Positions 49,186-61,912 of a DNA stretch of 64,000 bases are shown here, piece by piece. A program made the position numbers and the translations under genes. How positions within the stretch are numbered: position 1 is the first letter of the stretch; the number at the start of each line of letters is the position of its first letter. The notes below the pieces were generated by a model. That model saw nothing but the letters and a program-made list of their open reading frames with translations, searched no databases and was not told the origin of the DNA. This stretch comes from Baylisascaris procyonis (Eukaryota; Nematoda; Chromadorea; Rhabditida; Ascarididae). The stretch covers positions 372,001 to 436,000 of the forward strand of contig JAZARR010000174.1 of assembly GCA_037389465.1 (NCBI GenBank), in the 5' to 3' direction.

Positions 49186-49362
49186 TTTGCAACTTTTCAA
49201 ATCGGAAGAAGGAATGATCTTTTTGCATTGCAACTGTTCAAATCGGAAGAAGGAATGATCTTTTTGCATTGCAACTTTTCAAATCGGAAGAAGGAATGAT
49301 CTTTTTGCATTGCAACTTTTCAAATCGGAAGAAGGAATGATCTTTTTGCATTGCAACTTTTC
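49186..49362. repeat. 41-bp tandem array, about 4.3 copies
   Basis: Copies start at 49199, 49240, 49281 and 49322 with AAATCGGAAGAAGGAATGAT and end TTGCATTGCAACTTTTC. Only the TTTTC/TGTTC position differs among them, so the array is young. There are no unique spacers, so it is not CRISPR-like. Confidence 0.96.
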
Positions 49363-52300
49363 AAGACTGTATATATTTGAATATTTGATGTGAGTCATGT
49401 AATGATTGCAAAGGCACATAATGTACCAGCTGCGTGATATGCTCTCAACTTGTTTTGCTAAAGCATTAAAAGCGGTTTTTCCATATTAAACATAAAAGCA
49501 AAACCATCAAACCATATTCTTAATAAAAATATAATACTACACTCCAACAGTTTGGCTGTGCACTTTCTGAGACAATACTGCAGTTGCAAAAGGGCAAAAA
49601 ATAGGAAGAACGCATCAAAGAACCAGCACAACGCGCTTTTTGCGTTTCTCATGTTAGAGCGACCAACTCAATAGTTGCTCAAAACGGCAGTATAACACGT
49701 CTTCTTACAAGAGCGACCACTTGCTGAAATGTGCGCCCCAAGAAATTCGCTTCTCCTCAGCACTTCAACCACTCAAAAATTTTGTTTATGAGAATTTGAC
49801 CTTTCGGCAGCAAAAATATGATCGCTTAGAGTGAAATTGAACTCGACCTTTCATTGAGAGTAAAGAAAAGTACACTTCTAGGTCTTACAGGCAGTTAAGT
49901 GAGGTATATAAAAGTGCAGATGCGGTGGACAGCAAAGTAAAGTGCGCTCCCCGATCTCATCGCCATTGCCTTCTTTGGTTGCAATTGAAGCAATCGCATA
50001 AACAGATGAACACAAGTGCATGTGCAAATATATGACCTCACAATGAATAAATCTCTGAGAAAAAGATAAAAACACATCGAAATGCAAATCGTCATTGTGA
50101 TCATTGAAAAGCTTATTCACTGTTACTATACAATCTGCGATAAAACCCTGGAATTAAGAGGACATTCTTAGATAAATATATTTTTGGATTTCATAACGAA
50201 GAGAGATCACGACGTGAGAGAGGAAGGGGAGTGGGAGGTGAAGGAAAGGTAATTTCTTAACCTAATGTTGAATGGAATTTATTCACAGTCGATCAGCGGG
50301 TGACTGGGGAGGGGGTGGAAGGGAGGGGGAGAATTAAGCCTGGATTATGTGAAACTAAAACGGTAGTATCGAATGGTACAAAGTATTTATTTAAAAGATA
50401 AAGTCACGTAGTCCAAATGCACAGTGTGTCCGCATTTTTCAAGTTCTCATCACAGACCGTCAGAAACAACAGCACTAAATTTTCAAGAAAGCTTTGCCGA
50501 ATGTGTCAACTTTTCATTAGATTAAAATCATCGGCTGAAAAAAAAAGAGAAAAAATCAAAGAGAGAAGTGAGTTCGATTTGATTTCATAAATCATTCACC
50601 ACTTATCGGCGACCATCATTAATTCGAAGGTGAAGTGAAAATTGTCATGCACTACAAGTGCAACGTTGGGGGGCGACATTTGCAAAGACACAACAGACAA
50701 AAAACCGACAGAAATTTGATCGGCAACTTCCAACAAGAATCCACCTAAAAACACTTCCCCCATCTAGCGGTTACCACATGAAGAAACGAGTGGAGAAGCG
50801 TACCATCGCAATCGCTATATGATATTTACTTTTGCTATATTTCTTCTATTTCACTCCTCTTAAGAAACATCCATATAAATCTAAAAAATAAAAAAATAAT
50901 ATATATATATATTTATTTATTTATTTATTCATTTATTTATTTATTTATATAGAGCAATTCTCTAATATCTCAACTAAATCGACCGCTCATACAAAATCCT
51001 TTAAAAAATCATTTGTCATGCTAGAAGGCAAAACCTTCCAGCATCTTCTACTATTTTCAATCACTTCTTCTAAAGTTTAAGAATCTCTGTGAATGAAGTA
51101 CACTAAGAACATCATCCTGTAGCTAACCTTACTCGCTCCCGGCTTGAAATCATCGGACAGACGGACATGTATTCACATACATGCAAACATGAAGTACCTC
51201 ACAGCTCAATGGTTGCATGGAAAATTTTGCTAAGCTTCGAATAGTACCTTAGAGTTTCTAGCCTACTAAACTTTTCTATAACACTGAAATATCTCAGAAT
51301 CTTTCTTTTCATCGTTGGCTTTCAGGTTAATGCCACCTCAAAATGTTTGGATCCGTTTCAGAGACCCCCGTAAGAGCGTGCATGAGCAGGAAAGCAGTGC
51401 TCGCATGCTTGCAAAAATTCAACTATATATTGACAAATAACTTTGTTGTGTTGCAAATGAAGCTGCAACGGAAAGTTTTCACACTGAAGCAGCAAAAAAA
51501 GAAACAGGAAAACGCATCAGGGAGGCTAACATGATAAGCGCCTAAATGCATGCATTCAGCTCAACAGATTAAACGCTTATCAGAAAATATAAAAACGGCG
51601 ATACAGCGTCCGATAATATGCTTCGAATAAAACCAGCCTGGTATAAAACCACAATTGAAACCTCGTTTTTAGACATAACGGCAAAGTTTATGACGCATTT
51701 CACGCGCCATTACTTCATGATCGATGAAAAGCAAATTACGTCTGGGTGTAATTTGCTTTTGTTCAATCGATACATTCAACAAATTTAAATGCCTTAACTG
51801 TTGTGATTCGCAGTTAGAAACTGTCAGAGAGGTAAGCACGCACATTATTTATTGTTCGATAGGCCAAATACTTTCGACATTTATTTTTGAATTTAATGCA
51901 CTCAGCAAAACTGCCAAATTTTTCGGCGCTTTCATTCCAACGCACAGATTTGGAGATCCTGCTGTAGAATTACCAGACCAAGAATGTAAAGCGGCAAGTA
52001 CTATGAAATGTCTATTTTTTTCAGTGCATCAATTAAGCAATAAAAGTTGCACGCAAATATGACGCCATAACAATCCATCAGAAGTTTTTTTTTTTTAACG
52101 GAGGATAAAACGGCTGCGCGTCGCGCAATAGCGGAAATAAATTTGCAAAATACGTACTGTGTTGTTTTATTCTTGTTTGGCGTTAAGTTTAAATGATGAT
52201 ACCAACAACGATGTCATTTACCTTGGAGAAGGCCATTTTTGGCTATCGATAAAATAGCAGCTTTTGAGAAGCGTAAGATCGATGTTAAGAAAATTGATGA

Positions 52301-52637
52301 TCACCTATGCATGTAAGCTTGTGACAACAAAAAATCAGGTAATTTCAAGATAAAGTTTACACCAACTGGGCAAATAAAGACTGAATACGCATATGGAACA
52401 TGCTTATTAAACATGATCCAACGATCGACTGCACCTTATTGGAAATGGCATTTAGTTGTCGACTGATACTATCCACCTTCATACAGTCTATTATATTGAT
52501 TTAATTATAACCTAATATAATGATTGGTGCTTCCGAGCATCTGTTACAATATGTATCGCTCATATCTATATTTTATTCTATTCGATTCATGCCAATATGT
52601 GCCATCAACTGTTACGACCGATCTGTTAACCACTCAC
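49363..52637. other. 3.3 kb without a supported gene
   Basis: AT-rich. It may contain the last exons and 3' UTR of the metalloproteinase gene on the minus strand, but I could not follow the frame into it. An ATTT-repeat tract lies at 50911-50948. Confidence 0.5.
50911..50948. repeat. (ATTT)n microsatellite
   Basis: About nine TTTA units with one C interruption, preceded by a short AT run. Confidence 0.93.
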
Positions 52638-52720
52638 ATGCAGTTTTTCCTATATGAATAAGAATGTTCCTCTTCAAGTTCGAGGTCGTCTAACAGCTTT
52701 GACGGCGAAGAATTTAAAGA
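52638..52720 (-). CDS. candidate further exon of the metalloproteinase gene
   Basis: Minus strand: acceptor gtttcag and strong donor gtgagt. The frame reads SLNSSPSKLLDDLELEEEHS, acidic and protein-like. It opens in phase 0, whereas the previous exon (52884-52988) ends in phase 1. Either a small exon between them was missed or this is not part of the gene. Confidence 0.35.
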
Positions 52721-52883
52721 CTGAAACGAAATCTTTAAAAAATAACGGTTGACTGTTTTCATACCTCAAAGAATGTGTGGCCCGAATGTCTAAATAAAAT
52801 AATGAAGATAAAGGCAAGCGTTGCATGCAGGTATGTTAAAGAAACAACTTCATCATAAGAACACCGATTCCATAATAACTTAC

Positions 52884-52988
52884 TGTACTGTTGTGCGCTC
52901 TCGTAGGGGAAATCAAGCTTCTTTTGCAGCAGCGTTTCGAACCTCTCTTTCACATTGTTACCTTCTTTGCACTGTGGTATCACTGTAC
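52884..52988 (-). CDS. metalloproteinase exon: C-terminal part
   Basis: Acceptor attttcag, donor aca|gtaagt, phase 1-1. TVIPQCKEGNNVKERFETLL and QKKLDFPYESAQQY. Charged and probably helical; no hemopexin signature. Confidence 0.65.
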
Positions 52989-55900
52989 CTGAAAATATTC
53001 ATTCATGGATTCAATTTCTATACAATGAGTCTATACAATGAGTGTTGATGCTATTCGTATATCTTCCTCTTCGACAGATTTTATAACGTGCGGGCAAAAA
53101 TGAAAGATAGAAATTAAAAAATAGATAGTATTTAGCAAGACAGAAAATATTTTCGAGTACTTAGAAAGTAAAAAATAATTTCTGAGTTATTAGAAGCAAT
53201 GCATTGTAAACTGATAGGATTGTGAGGCGCAAATCATAAAATTTGGTTCCGCATGTACAGTATGATGAATACGGTATCACATTTCGAAAGAAAATCGATA
53301 AGATCAAACTCGAGAAAAAATGTTACCGTGAAGTTTCTTCTTCAAATCGTTTACTTTCGAGGTGACATTTTGCCTTGTAGTCAGCATTGAACTCACTACT
53401 GCAAAAAAAAACTTATTTCATTGCCTATTTGGTGAAGCACTCAGTTTCAACTCTGTCTGTTAGACAGAATTAAAACTTCCGCTAATGGGCAGGTTTCAAC
53501 ATAAGTTCCAACTTTATTAAGTTATGTCCTAGCAAAAGACCAGCATTTCGTATGATTCCGATTCATCCCATAGAAAAAGGCTATTGATCGAAGCATGAAT
53601 TCACAAAAACTCCACTCAAAAAAACTTCGAAGCGTTGTCAAAGTATGCCAAAAATGAGTAGGATTTACCTATTTTATCTGATGATTGAATTTATCTAATG
53701 GTACATTTTCCAAATGGAAAGACAACGGTCAGCAAGAAAAAATTAGTAGATGATATTGAAAAAAAAAACTCATTCATTTATTTACAGACCCATCTGCAAC
53801 TGTAACAGTAAACTAATCATTACATTTAACAGATGAATAACCGTAATATGGCTGAAATTGAAGGTAGTTGGTTATCTGCCAACACATCTTGGTGTGTGAT
53901 TTTCCATGTGTGATTTTCAAATATTGATGTGCTAAGTATTTATCACATATAGTTACTGCGGAAGAATTAAAATAACATTGCAAAAAGAAGGAAAATTGAG
54001 CACCAATAGACTTTAAATTAAAAAATTTTCAACCAATGATTTGGCCTGCTTTAGCAGACCCTCAATAGTTGATATTCACTTTCTTTTTTTAAACTAACTA
54101 AAATTACGCAGCTAATTAGTGCAAGTAATGAGTGAATACTTACTGTTATTATCAATATCCATTGCGGCTTTATGCTCGATTTGTCGTGGCAATACCTCAG
54201 ACATGAGCCAAACGAACAGACATAAATTCGACGGTCCAACTGCAAATAACAAACAGACATAGCATGAATTTGGCTGCTAGCAGAATTTTGAATATCAATT
54301 TACATCAATAAATATTCTATACGCTACAACGATTAAAAAAAAGTAATCGCTTCATCGATGTTTCTGATGATACCCATAATATGAGAATAGACACAACAAA
54401 CGCCAGCCGAGTGGTCATGTTGTTTTCAAGGCAACAACATGAGCAACCATACTGCTCTCATTGCTAAAAGCACAATATATCATTCTCGAATAATTGTGTA
54501 TTATGGCGTCCAAAAACTTTATTGTTGGGAAATATTGAGATCCTAATACTATAGAGCAATTGTATCGATGAAATAATTTATTTATTTTCCGATATTACTG
54601 TTTTTGGAGTCACTCGGAAACGTTCAAAAAGTTCCCTTAAGAGGGATAATCAAATTCATCGAAGAAAGAAAGCTTCAATATGCAAATAGACCCTCATCTC
54701 CGAATCCAATGCGTAGTCAAGAAATGCGCTGCATAGAGCAAATTCATCGCAGCAGATACGTCTGCCATCTCAGCCTCTAATTCCCCTGTTTATCGATAAG
54801 TTAATTCTATAGCCTTTAATATGTTATGATGTACATTAACGACTCATAATATATCCTAATATCATGAAATGATTCCCCAGTATAAGTTGTAGACTATGCG
54901 TAAAAAACAAGTGACATCATAACTTAGGGCCTCTCAAATAGCCACGGTAATGGTTACTCTTATAACCGCTAAATAGCAGTATCATTATTACACCAACCAT
55001 GTATTAATTCACTTACTATAGTTCCAGTTGAGAGCACATTTATCATCTAAGTCGAATGAGCCATGTTCGAGAACATCCTTCTTATAGATTGGAAACATTA
55101 TCGCATCCTGACGTTTGCTATGCCCCAAGCCAAGTGCATGTCCAATCTCATGAACAAATACATTGGAAAATGCAGTCCCCTCTCCAATACTATCGCTTGT
55201 CCACTTCTCGGAATCATCTGCAAAACTCCTATAAAAAGAGTATGCGAACAAACTTTATTGTTCTTTCTTTGCATAAAAATTTTCACAAATAACGAATAAA
55301 CATGAAGACCACTGTGCTTTTTGTTCCAAATTTTCAATGTTTCAAATTCTAGAGTGCTTTATAAACTTTAAAAAGGAATTTCCATTCAGAAATCCCTCAT
55401 TTGCCATCTATTAATGTAGCATTCGTTCAGATTTTGCTCATTCATAATGAAGAACACAAGACAGCACCAGAATTTAGCAGAAATGAGATTAAGGCAACCT
55501 TGAACTTATGACGCTACGAAAAAATCTTTTCCTTCTCTGAAATGTCGATTTTCTTTAAGAGTCTGAATTACCGTACAATATTCAGCATTCGAATATAAAA
55601 TCGCTTCGACCTGATGATTTTCGAGCACTTTATATGCAAATTTTTCTCGTTTTGAACGTTAAAAACATTTTAGGTACTCATGACCTCAATTGTCATTTTA
55701 ATGTGGGCTCTTTTCTTCTTATTTTCTCCTTAATTTCCTTTAACTTTTTCATTTACTACTCCACGTTACTAATATAGCTCCATTGCGAACTAAGAATGAG
55801 AATTATCAGTTAATAATAAAAATAAGAGTGCAGAATTTGCAAAGTCGAAAATTAACACCAAAATAGCGACTGAACGCTGTTTCACACATTAACTATCCAG

Positions 55901-58900
55901 CAGTGTAGCGAGGGCATGAACCCACCCTAATTTGAATAAAGATACTCCATGTCTCGCAGGGAATTTCAAGCGCCGCAAACGATGATGATAACCATGTCGC
56001 ATGATTTTTCTGAACGATAGAAAAATTTCGTTGTCTAGGGTGAGAATTTTTTCAAAAAGGGTAATCACTTCAGAAAATTTTTGGACTAAATTCTATGAAA
56101 ATATGCAAAAATATTCTCTCAGCTCATTTGGTAATAGCCGTCGCATTTTTGAAAATTTTAGTGACAACTATCATACTTTATATGAGCGATAATAAGAAAA
56201 TAATTCAATGATTTTAAAAGTGATTTTCTGTGATCAATATTGCAATCGTTAGGTGAGCTGATTGGTACAGTACGGTTTCGACAATGACGGTGTGATTTAT
56301 CTGCAGTCAGTGTTCCAATATCGTGAATTTTTTGTGCTTCTCCGAACTGCTTCCGCAAAAGTGCATTTTAGCGGTGTTGTGTCTGTGTGTATGTATGTGT
56401 GGGTCAATCTGTCTGTCCACTCGCTTAACTCTGACCACTAACAAAGCGAGAGTTTTGAGCTTGGGTATTTATGAAATGCAGCTGTGATTGGGCCCCAATA
56501 TGATATTTCACGTTGGTTCATTAAATTAAGAACAGGCCACGGACATTTAAAGATGCGAAGAAAGGTTGCAAACGTCCCATACTTGCTGGATTTTTATTTT
56601 GCACCGATGTCGCCATAAAAAATGATCTGTTGCAGAAAAGTTAAGTGGACTTTGGTTCATTTTGTATAATAAAGCCATATGTTGCAATGTTTCTCAATGA
56701 TTTGTGGAAACAAGTTAACCATATTTGTAAATTTCAAAAAGCGCTTCTCTTGCACTCTTATTCACCTTCCTATTGGAAAGGTTCGCAGAGAAATTTCGAA
56801 TTTGCGTCGTTGATTCACCAAAGATTCTAATATGAAACTAATTTGGTGCCATAAAAGATGCAACATAATGCGTTGAATGGCGTTCACGCTCGATTTTGAA
56901 GTGTAAACTGCATCGGAAACGTAATTAGAAGTTACTATAAGATTGGCGAGACCTTTGATTCTTTTAGGAACTATCGTTTCCTCTACTTTTATTGGTCCCT
57001 CCCCCACTTCAAACCTTTGTTTAGGAGCCTCCCATCACAACTGATATCAATTATTTTCAGGTGGAATGTTTTAGAATATTCGAGAAACGTTGATATAGAG
57101 CTAACCAAGATGAATATCGCCATTTAATGTACCAGTTTCCTGATATGTTGGGTAGAATGTATGCGCCAGAATATTAGTGTGATCACCAGTGCCATCGAAT
57201 TTGTATGCATCGCCATGATCGCCTTCTGCCCAGAGGATTGTAATATCGGCGTCTGCTTCTCGTTGAGCCTCTTCGAATTGTAAATTCACCGATGGCATCG
57301 ATTGAATCATTGTCTGTGTCGACCACAATGCAAATGACTTCCGAACAATTGATCTGTAGTATTATTGAATTTAAGATAAGAAGTTCAACTGATTTCATTC
57401 GCAATAAATGGTGCAAATTCTTTTTTCGTCTGCAAGTTTAGTTTTCTTAATTGCTTATCCCAAATTGCTGCCTACTCCCTAATTCGTTGATATTAATTCG
57501 GCAGTTAGATATGTGTATAATAGCTATTAACCTCAATAAATTCTCGTATAAATGGCATAATTCAATATGGGTTAAGCAATACAGTTTCTTTCTTTTCCAT
57601 CACCTTGAGTAGTTTTTTTCGACCACAAGCTTGTGGCATCACATATTATGTCCACCATTTTTCATATTATGGCCCCAATTCACCGACTACTGATAAAACA
57701 ACCAGATTGTGACAAAAATGATAAGCTAAACGGACAACGGAAACCATGTTGGGTTGTTGCTGCTATTCCTCAAAGACAAAACAGCAGTTCGGGATCGACT
57801 TAAATATGCTGTACTCTGTAATCGCGCTTTTTGCCATTTATCTATGAGCCCTAACCGATACCGAAGAATTGACGTGAAACGATATACATACACAAATAGC
57901 TGCAAGCATATCTACAGAAAGACTTAAAACTCATGTGAAACAACAATTGGTGCAAATTATGTGCTGATGCAATCGACATTCAAAACATTTTGGGCGTAGT
58001 TCGATTACATTCGGAGGAAACATTTCGCTGAGCAACCCAGACGGGTTTCGTGTTACTCCATTCGACAAATCAACCCTATCACCAGAATGATCTATTTTTC
58101 TTAACGAGAAATTACACTGCCGATCCTTAACCTACTGCGACAAATTTGCACCAGCAGAAGCATAAAAGTTTGCAGAGGCACCACTTTTACAATTTTCTTT
58201 CACTTTTTCTCTGCTATCATATTGATTGTCATCCAATATAATTCAATTAATGTTCTGTAGCTAAAGCTTAGAAACCGTCGCTGTGAAGCATGACGTCATA
58301 TGCATATGACTTCAGGTAAAAAAAATTGATTTATCGTGCCCGGAGGAACATAATATATGAAATTTTGAGCTTCTGCGTACTTTCCTGTGCGATTTTATCA
58401 TTCGTCATATTAAACATCTTAGAAATCATAATGAGTATTTTAGAAATCAATGCGAGCATGTAATTTTTGCAAGTCTATTTTAAAGCTTCTGCGAGCATTT
58501 TTAAAATTGATGCCTTCTCTGCCTGCTTATATAGACAGGCAGAGAAGGCATCAACCAGAAAATCCTCTCCTTGCACACCACCATGTGGTCCTCTTCATCG
58601 TCTTTGCGCACGTTATGGTTACGGGTTTTCTAACTTAAATCATATGCGCTGACTTATGCTGTTTGTTTCATCCCTCTGAACTCGGTCAGAATAGGTGATC
58701 TTACGATTTATAAATGTTATATATCTTCATCGTACTTAGCATTGATTTATATCATGCACTTCTCCAAGCTAACATTTATTTATGCACTGCAGCGGAATTT
58801 TGCCCGTATTTATCTGTGTGTACATGTATTTCCGTCAGTGCGTACGTCTGCGTAGTAATATCTAATCGGGAACCAACGGAGCTAACGTCACGTAATGTGG

Positions 58901-61510
58901 TATATATAATTTAACAACGGCTTGACGAGTGCATACCCAGTTTTTACGTTGATGCGTCAGCTTTAAATGGAGTACAAACAGTTTGAAGTGCCTAAAATTT
59001 TTCACACCGAACGACTCTTTTCAAAGGTAATGTCACATGGAAAAAGAAATTTTTTACAAAGTTTATTTCAACGATCTAATTGATTAAATATGAACGTGTT
59101 GTTGCACTTTTTTTTTTAAATTATTTGATGGCAACTTTCACTATCTGTCAGTCCATTGAAAACGGAATTGCAAAAGCAAAATATTTCTCATATCCCTCTC
59201 GCATTTTTCCCACTTACTTAGAAAATAATTGCAGCCAGAGAAACAAGAACAAAAACAACAACAGCAACAACAAAGTAATTCATATGGTGTCAGGCACCTG
59301 AGCAAGTGGTTATTGATCAATAAGAACTAGAGCAAAGTAAGAAAAAATTTTTTACTTTCTGGTGGAAGTATATCTTCTGAGGAACAATTTTTTCACCTCA
59401 TCTGCATAGCTCTACTATATAATACGAATATCTATGACCTCTAATTTAAGAAGTTATAAAACGCGACCGACCAATGCCGACCGTGTATCAGTAATTTGTT
59501 TAGAATGCATCAAGATTATCTAGGGGCTCCCGTTAGTTGCTTAGCTCTTATAAGAACATCCGACTAATAATTTGACAATAAAGAGTTCAATTCCTACTTT
59601 AGGAAAAATGACAATGATGGGGAAGTAATTCATATGTGAAAAAGTTTGCTTTTTTTAAATTATCGTCGAATTTCTGTTTTTCGCAAATTTCCAGTTGAAT
59701 TTTTGAGGTGATCGAGCCATCTTTTGAGAAATTGAACGTGATCATTCAGTTGTTGGGTACACGTGCTTTCCATGCAATGATTTACGCGTTCTTCACTCAT
59801 ATCCCACAATGTTTTTTGTTGGTGACTGATCGACGAAATTATTTTCCAGTTATCGAATCACCGAATGTTCTTGTCTTTTCTTTGCCGAAAATTTTTTTAA
59901 AAATGTTGCCCGATTCAGTCGCACACTTGATTGTCGCTAATTTCACTTGCCGTTTTTAGAAGAACTTTCTTTTCAAGACAGTTTTTTTGCATAGATGGCG
60001 ACCCAGATGTGTGAACTTGCAAACGGATTACAGACAGGAAACAAAGCACATGTTTCTATGTGTGAATATTTAGAGACATACCGTTTTGATAAATGTTGTC
60101 AATGTGCATTGAAATTGCTATTTGCTTGGGTGGATGATTTATTACCGATGTAACGAATGGATTGGTGGAGAGGGTGCCGGAGACTGGTGAAACGATGAGA
60201 AAGAGATGGAAAGGATAGAGGCGCAATAAAAGAAGAAAAATATTTTGAAAGATATTAGCATATAAGCCTACTTGCCAAGCAGCCAATTTTCGCAAACTTT
60301 TTCTTATGCGCAAGCTATCGCCTAGGTAACGACAATCCACTAAAATCTTTAGTGGATAAAAAAAGATTACAGGTTTCGCGACAATGGAATTGTAAGGGCA
60401 ATTATTATTGCCCGCAGTGGTAAAATTTATCCTGTCGCCACACTCGAATATGACCGTTGAGTAAGATGACTCAAAAACTTCAGCACTCTACTTGCGACCT
60501 ACAGAACTCGAAAGTCGCATCTAAAATACAAATTCCGATAAAAAATTTGCAAAAGAAAAAGTCATTTTGATTAGCAACCTAAATTCAAATACTAAAGCAC
60601 AACATATTTGGCGGATGATAGAATGAATGTTGCGTTGCGGAGAAGTGTCCAAAAATTGAACTATTGAAATTCTTTTGTGAGTTTTAAAAATGGAAATATT
60701 CGACAATTCGAGTTTCGATCGTCACAGATCGATGCCCGAAATGTCGAAGATCCAAAGCTCGCTGATTTTATCACTTACATCAGCTATGATGACCAGAATT
60801 CAAGTGCAGCATTCTCATTAAATTTCATAGTAATGCTCAAATTTTTAATTCTATTTCAAAATTGACAGATGAATTGCTATCATCATTTGCAGTTTTGACT
60901 TAATCTTTCAATGTCTGAAGTGCCAAAATATGAAGAGAACGAGAAGGGAAGCGGAAAACACTTATGAACATATATAACAACAGAGAAATCAAGAACGGTT
61001 GAAATAGCCTATATTTTTAATGGTTTCAATGAATTAGCTATAATCGTCGGCTTATTCTTAGTAAAACAGTAGTTTCTTTGGTACAATTTTCGATTCGTTG
61101 CGAAGTGCACTTTTCTTCTTTGTAAAAGGATATATCAAGCGCAAAACGGTTGTACTTTCAATAAAAAGATAGCTGCACGAGGCATATCACAAACTGGTTG
61201 AAGGTAAAATTACATCTTTTGGTTAAAAGTTGTTGCGAGAAAATAATAGGCTGCACAGATTAACAGAAACTTTTTGCTCAAGTATTATAATGAATGTATA
61301 ATGAATATAATGAATACTACAATTTTCTGAACTGCTCCCAGTTTAGGAAATTGGTTAAGAAAAAAATAATTAGGTTGGGAAATACGAAATGCTGAAGAAA
61401 TTACCTGATTTCGGAACGTGGCATGTCTTTTGTGTACTGACTAATGAACCATTTCAGTTTGAGTACATTATCGGCACTGAGTTTATCCCATCGTGACGTC
61501 TGAGCTGTAG
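52884..61510 (-). CDS. matrix metalloproteinase (matrixin), partial, six chained exons
   Basis: Minus-strand exons 61405-61510, 57106-57353, 55017-55217, 54144-54239, 53327-53398 and 52884-52988 join in phase (828 nt). The first three give a complete matrixin catalytic domain: WDKLSADNVLKLKWFISQY, then ADITILWAEGDHGDAYKFDG with LAHTFYP and GDIHLD (structural zinc and calcium site). VFVHEIGHALGLGHS (catalytic zinc) and the Met-turn AIMFPIY follow. Matrixins are secreted or membrane-held zinc endopeptidases that cut extracellular matrix; C. elegans has a zmp family. The next three exons do not read as hemopexin repeats. The signal peptide and PRCGxPD cysteine switch were not found in 61511-64000. 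The gene converges on mua-3. Confidence 0.88.
53327..53398 (-). CDS. metalloproteinase exon: C-terminal part
   Basis: Acceptor tttttgcag, donor acg|gtaaca, phase 1-1. IVSSMLTTRQNVTSKVNDLK, then KKLHG. Short and without a known domain; supported mainly by phase and splice sites. Confidence 0.6.
54144..54239 (-). CDS. metalloproteinase exon: after the catalytic domain
   Basis: Acceptor atttgcag, donor aca|gtaagt, phase 1-1. IGPSNLCLFVWLMSEVLPR and QIEHKAAMDIDNN. It joins the catalytic exon with no frame change and gives the end of the last helix and a linker. Confidence 0.7.
55017..55217 (-). CDS. metalloproteinase exon: catalytic zinc motif and Met-turn
   Basis: Acceptor ttttgcag, phase 1. 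DDSEKWT, VFVHEIGHALGLGHS (HExxHxxGxxHS), AIMFPIYKKDV, FDLDDKCALNWNY. All catalytic residues are present. Donor ata|gtaagt, phase 1. Confidence 0.95.
57106..57353 (-). CDS. metalloproteinase exon: structural zinc region
   Basis: Acceptor tactacag, phase 2. SIVRKSFALWSTQTMIQSMP, EEAQREADADITILWAEGDH, GDAYKFDGTGDHTNILAHTF, YPTYQETGTLNGDIHL. It contains all three histidines expected for the structural zinc. Donor ttg|gttagc, phase 1. Confidence 0.93.
57354..61404 (-). other. 4 kb metalloproteinase intron
   Basis: No exon or RNA gene recognised. It holds a 19-bp perfect hairpin (58507-58554) and a 16-bp palindrome at 58295-58310. Confidence 0.6.
58507..58554. repeat. perfect 19-bp inverted repeat with 10-base loop
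   Basis: Left arm TTGATGCCTTCTCTGCCTG, loop CTTATATAGA, right arm fully complementary. Shorter than a usual pre-miRNA. Confidence 0.95.
61405..61510 (-). CDS. metalloproteinase exon: start of catalytic domain
   Basis: Acceptor aatttcag, donor ag|gtaatt. TAQTSRWDKLSADNVLKLKW and FISQYTKDMPRSEI match the first strand of matrixins after the propeptide. Phase 1 in, phase 2 out. Confidence 0.85.
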
Positions 61511-61759
61511 CTGAAATTTAAAATCAACGACGATTCACGTGCGTGTTCGATGTGATTATCAAGGAGGACCCGAAATGTTCTTTAGTTTTCCCACAAGCGC
61601 GATAAGTACGCAAATGGCGTGGACGGTAAAAGTATGTTGAAAGTTTTTAGAAGAGTTATTCATGCAGTGTAAGCACATGCAGGTTATGCACATACATACA
61701 CATGCATACACATGCAGATTATATGCAGATTATATATTATATATTATATTATATATATA

Positions 61760-61912
<153 letters not shown>

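Noticed and set aside
49186..49362. Regular repeats that might suggest a CRISPR array
   Set aside because: The 41-bp units are directly adjacent with no unique spacers, in an animal genome.
51724..52062. 112-codon open frame on the + strand
   Set aside because: No recognised domain. A frame of this length is expected a few times by chance in 64 kb of this composition.
52759..52883. 25-nt mini-exon (minus strand, between tttatttag and gtatga) linking 52884-52988 to 52638-52720
   Set aside because: Splice signals are present, but its length does not produce the phase needed by the following candidate exon.
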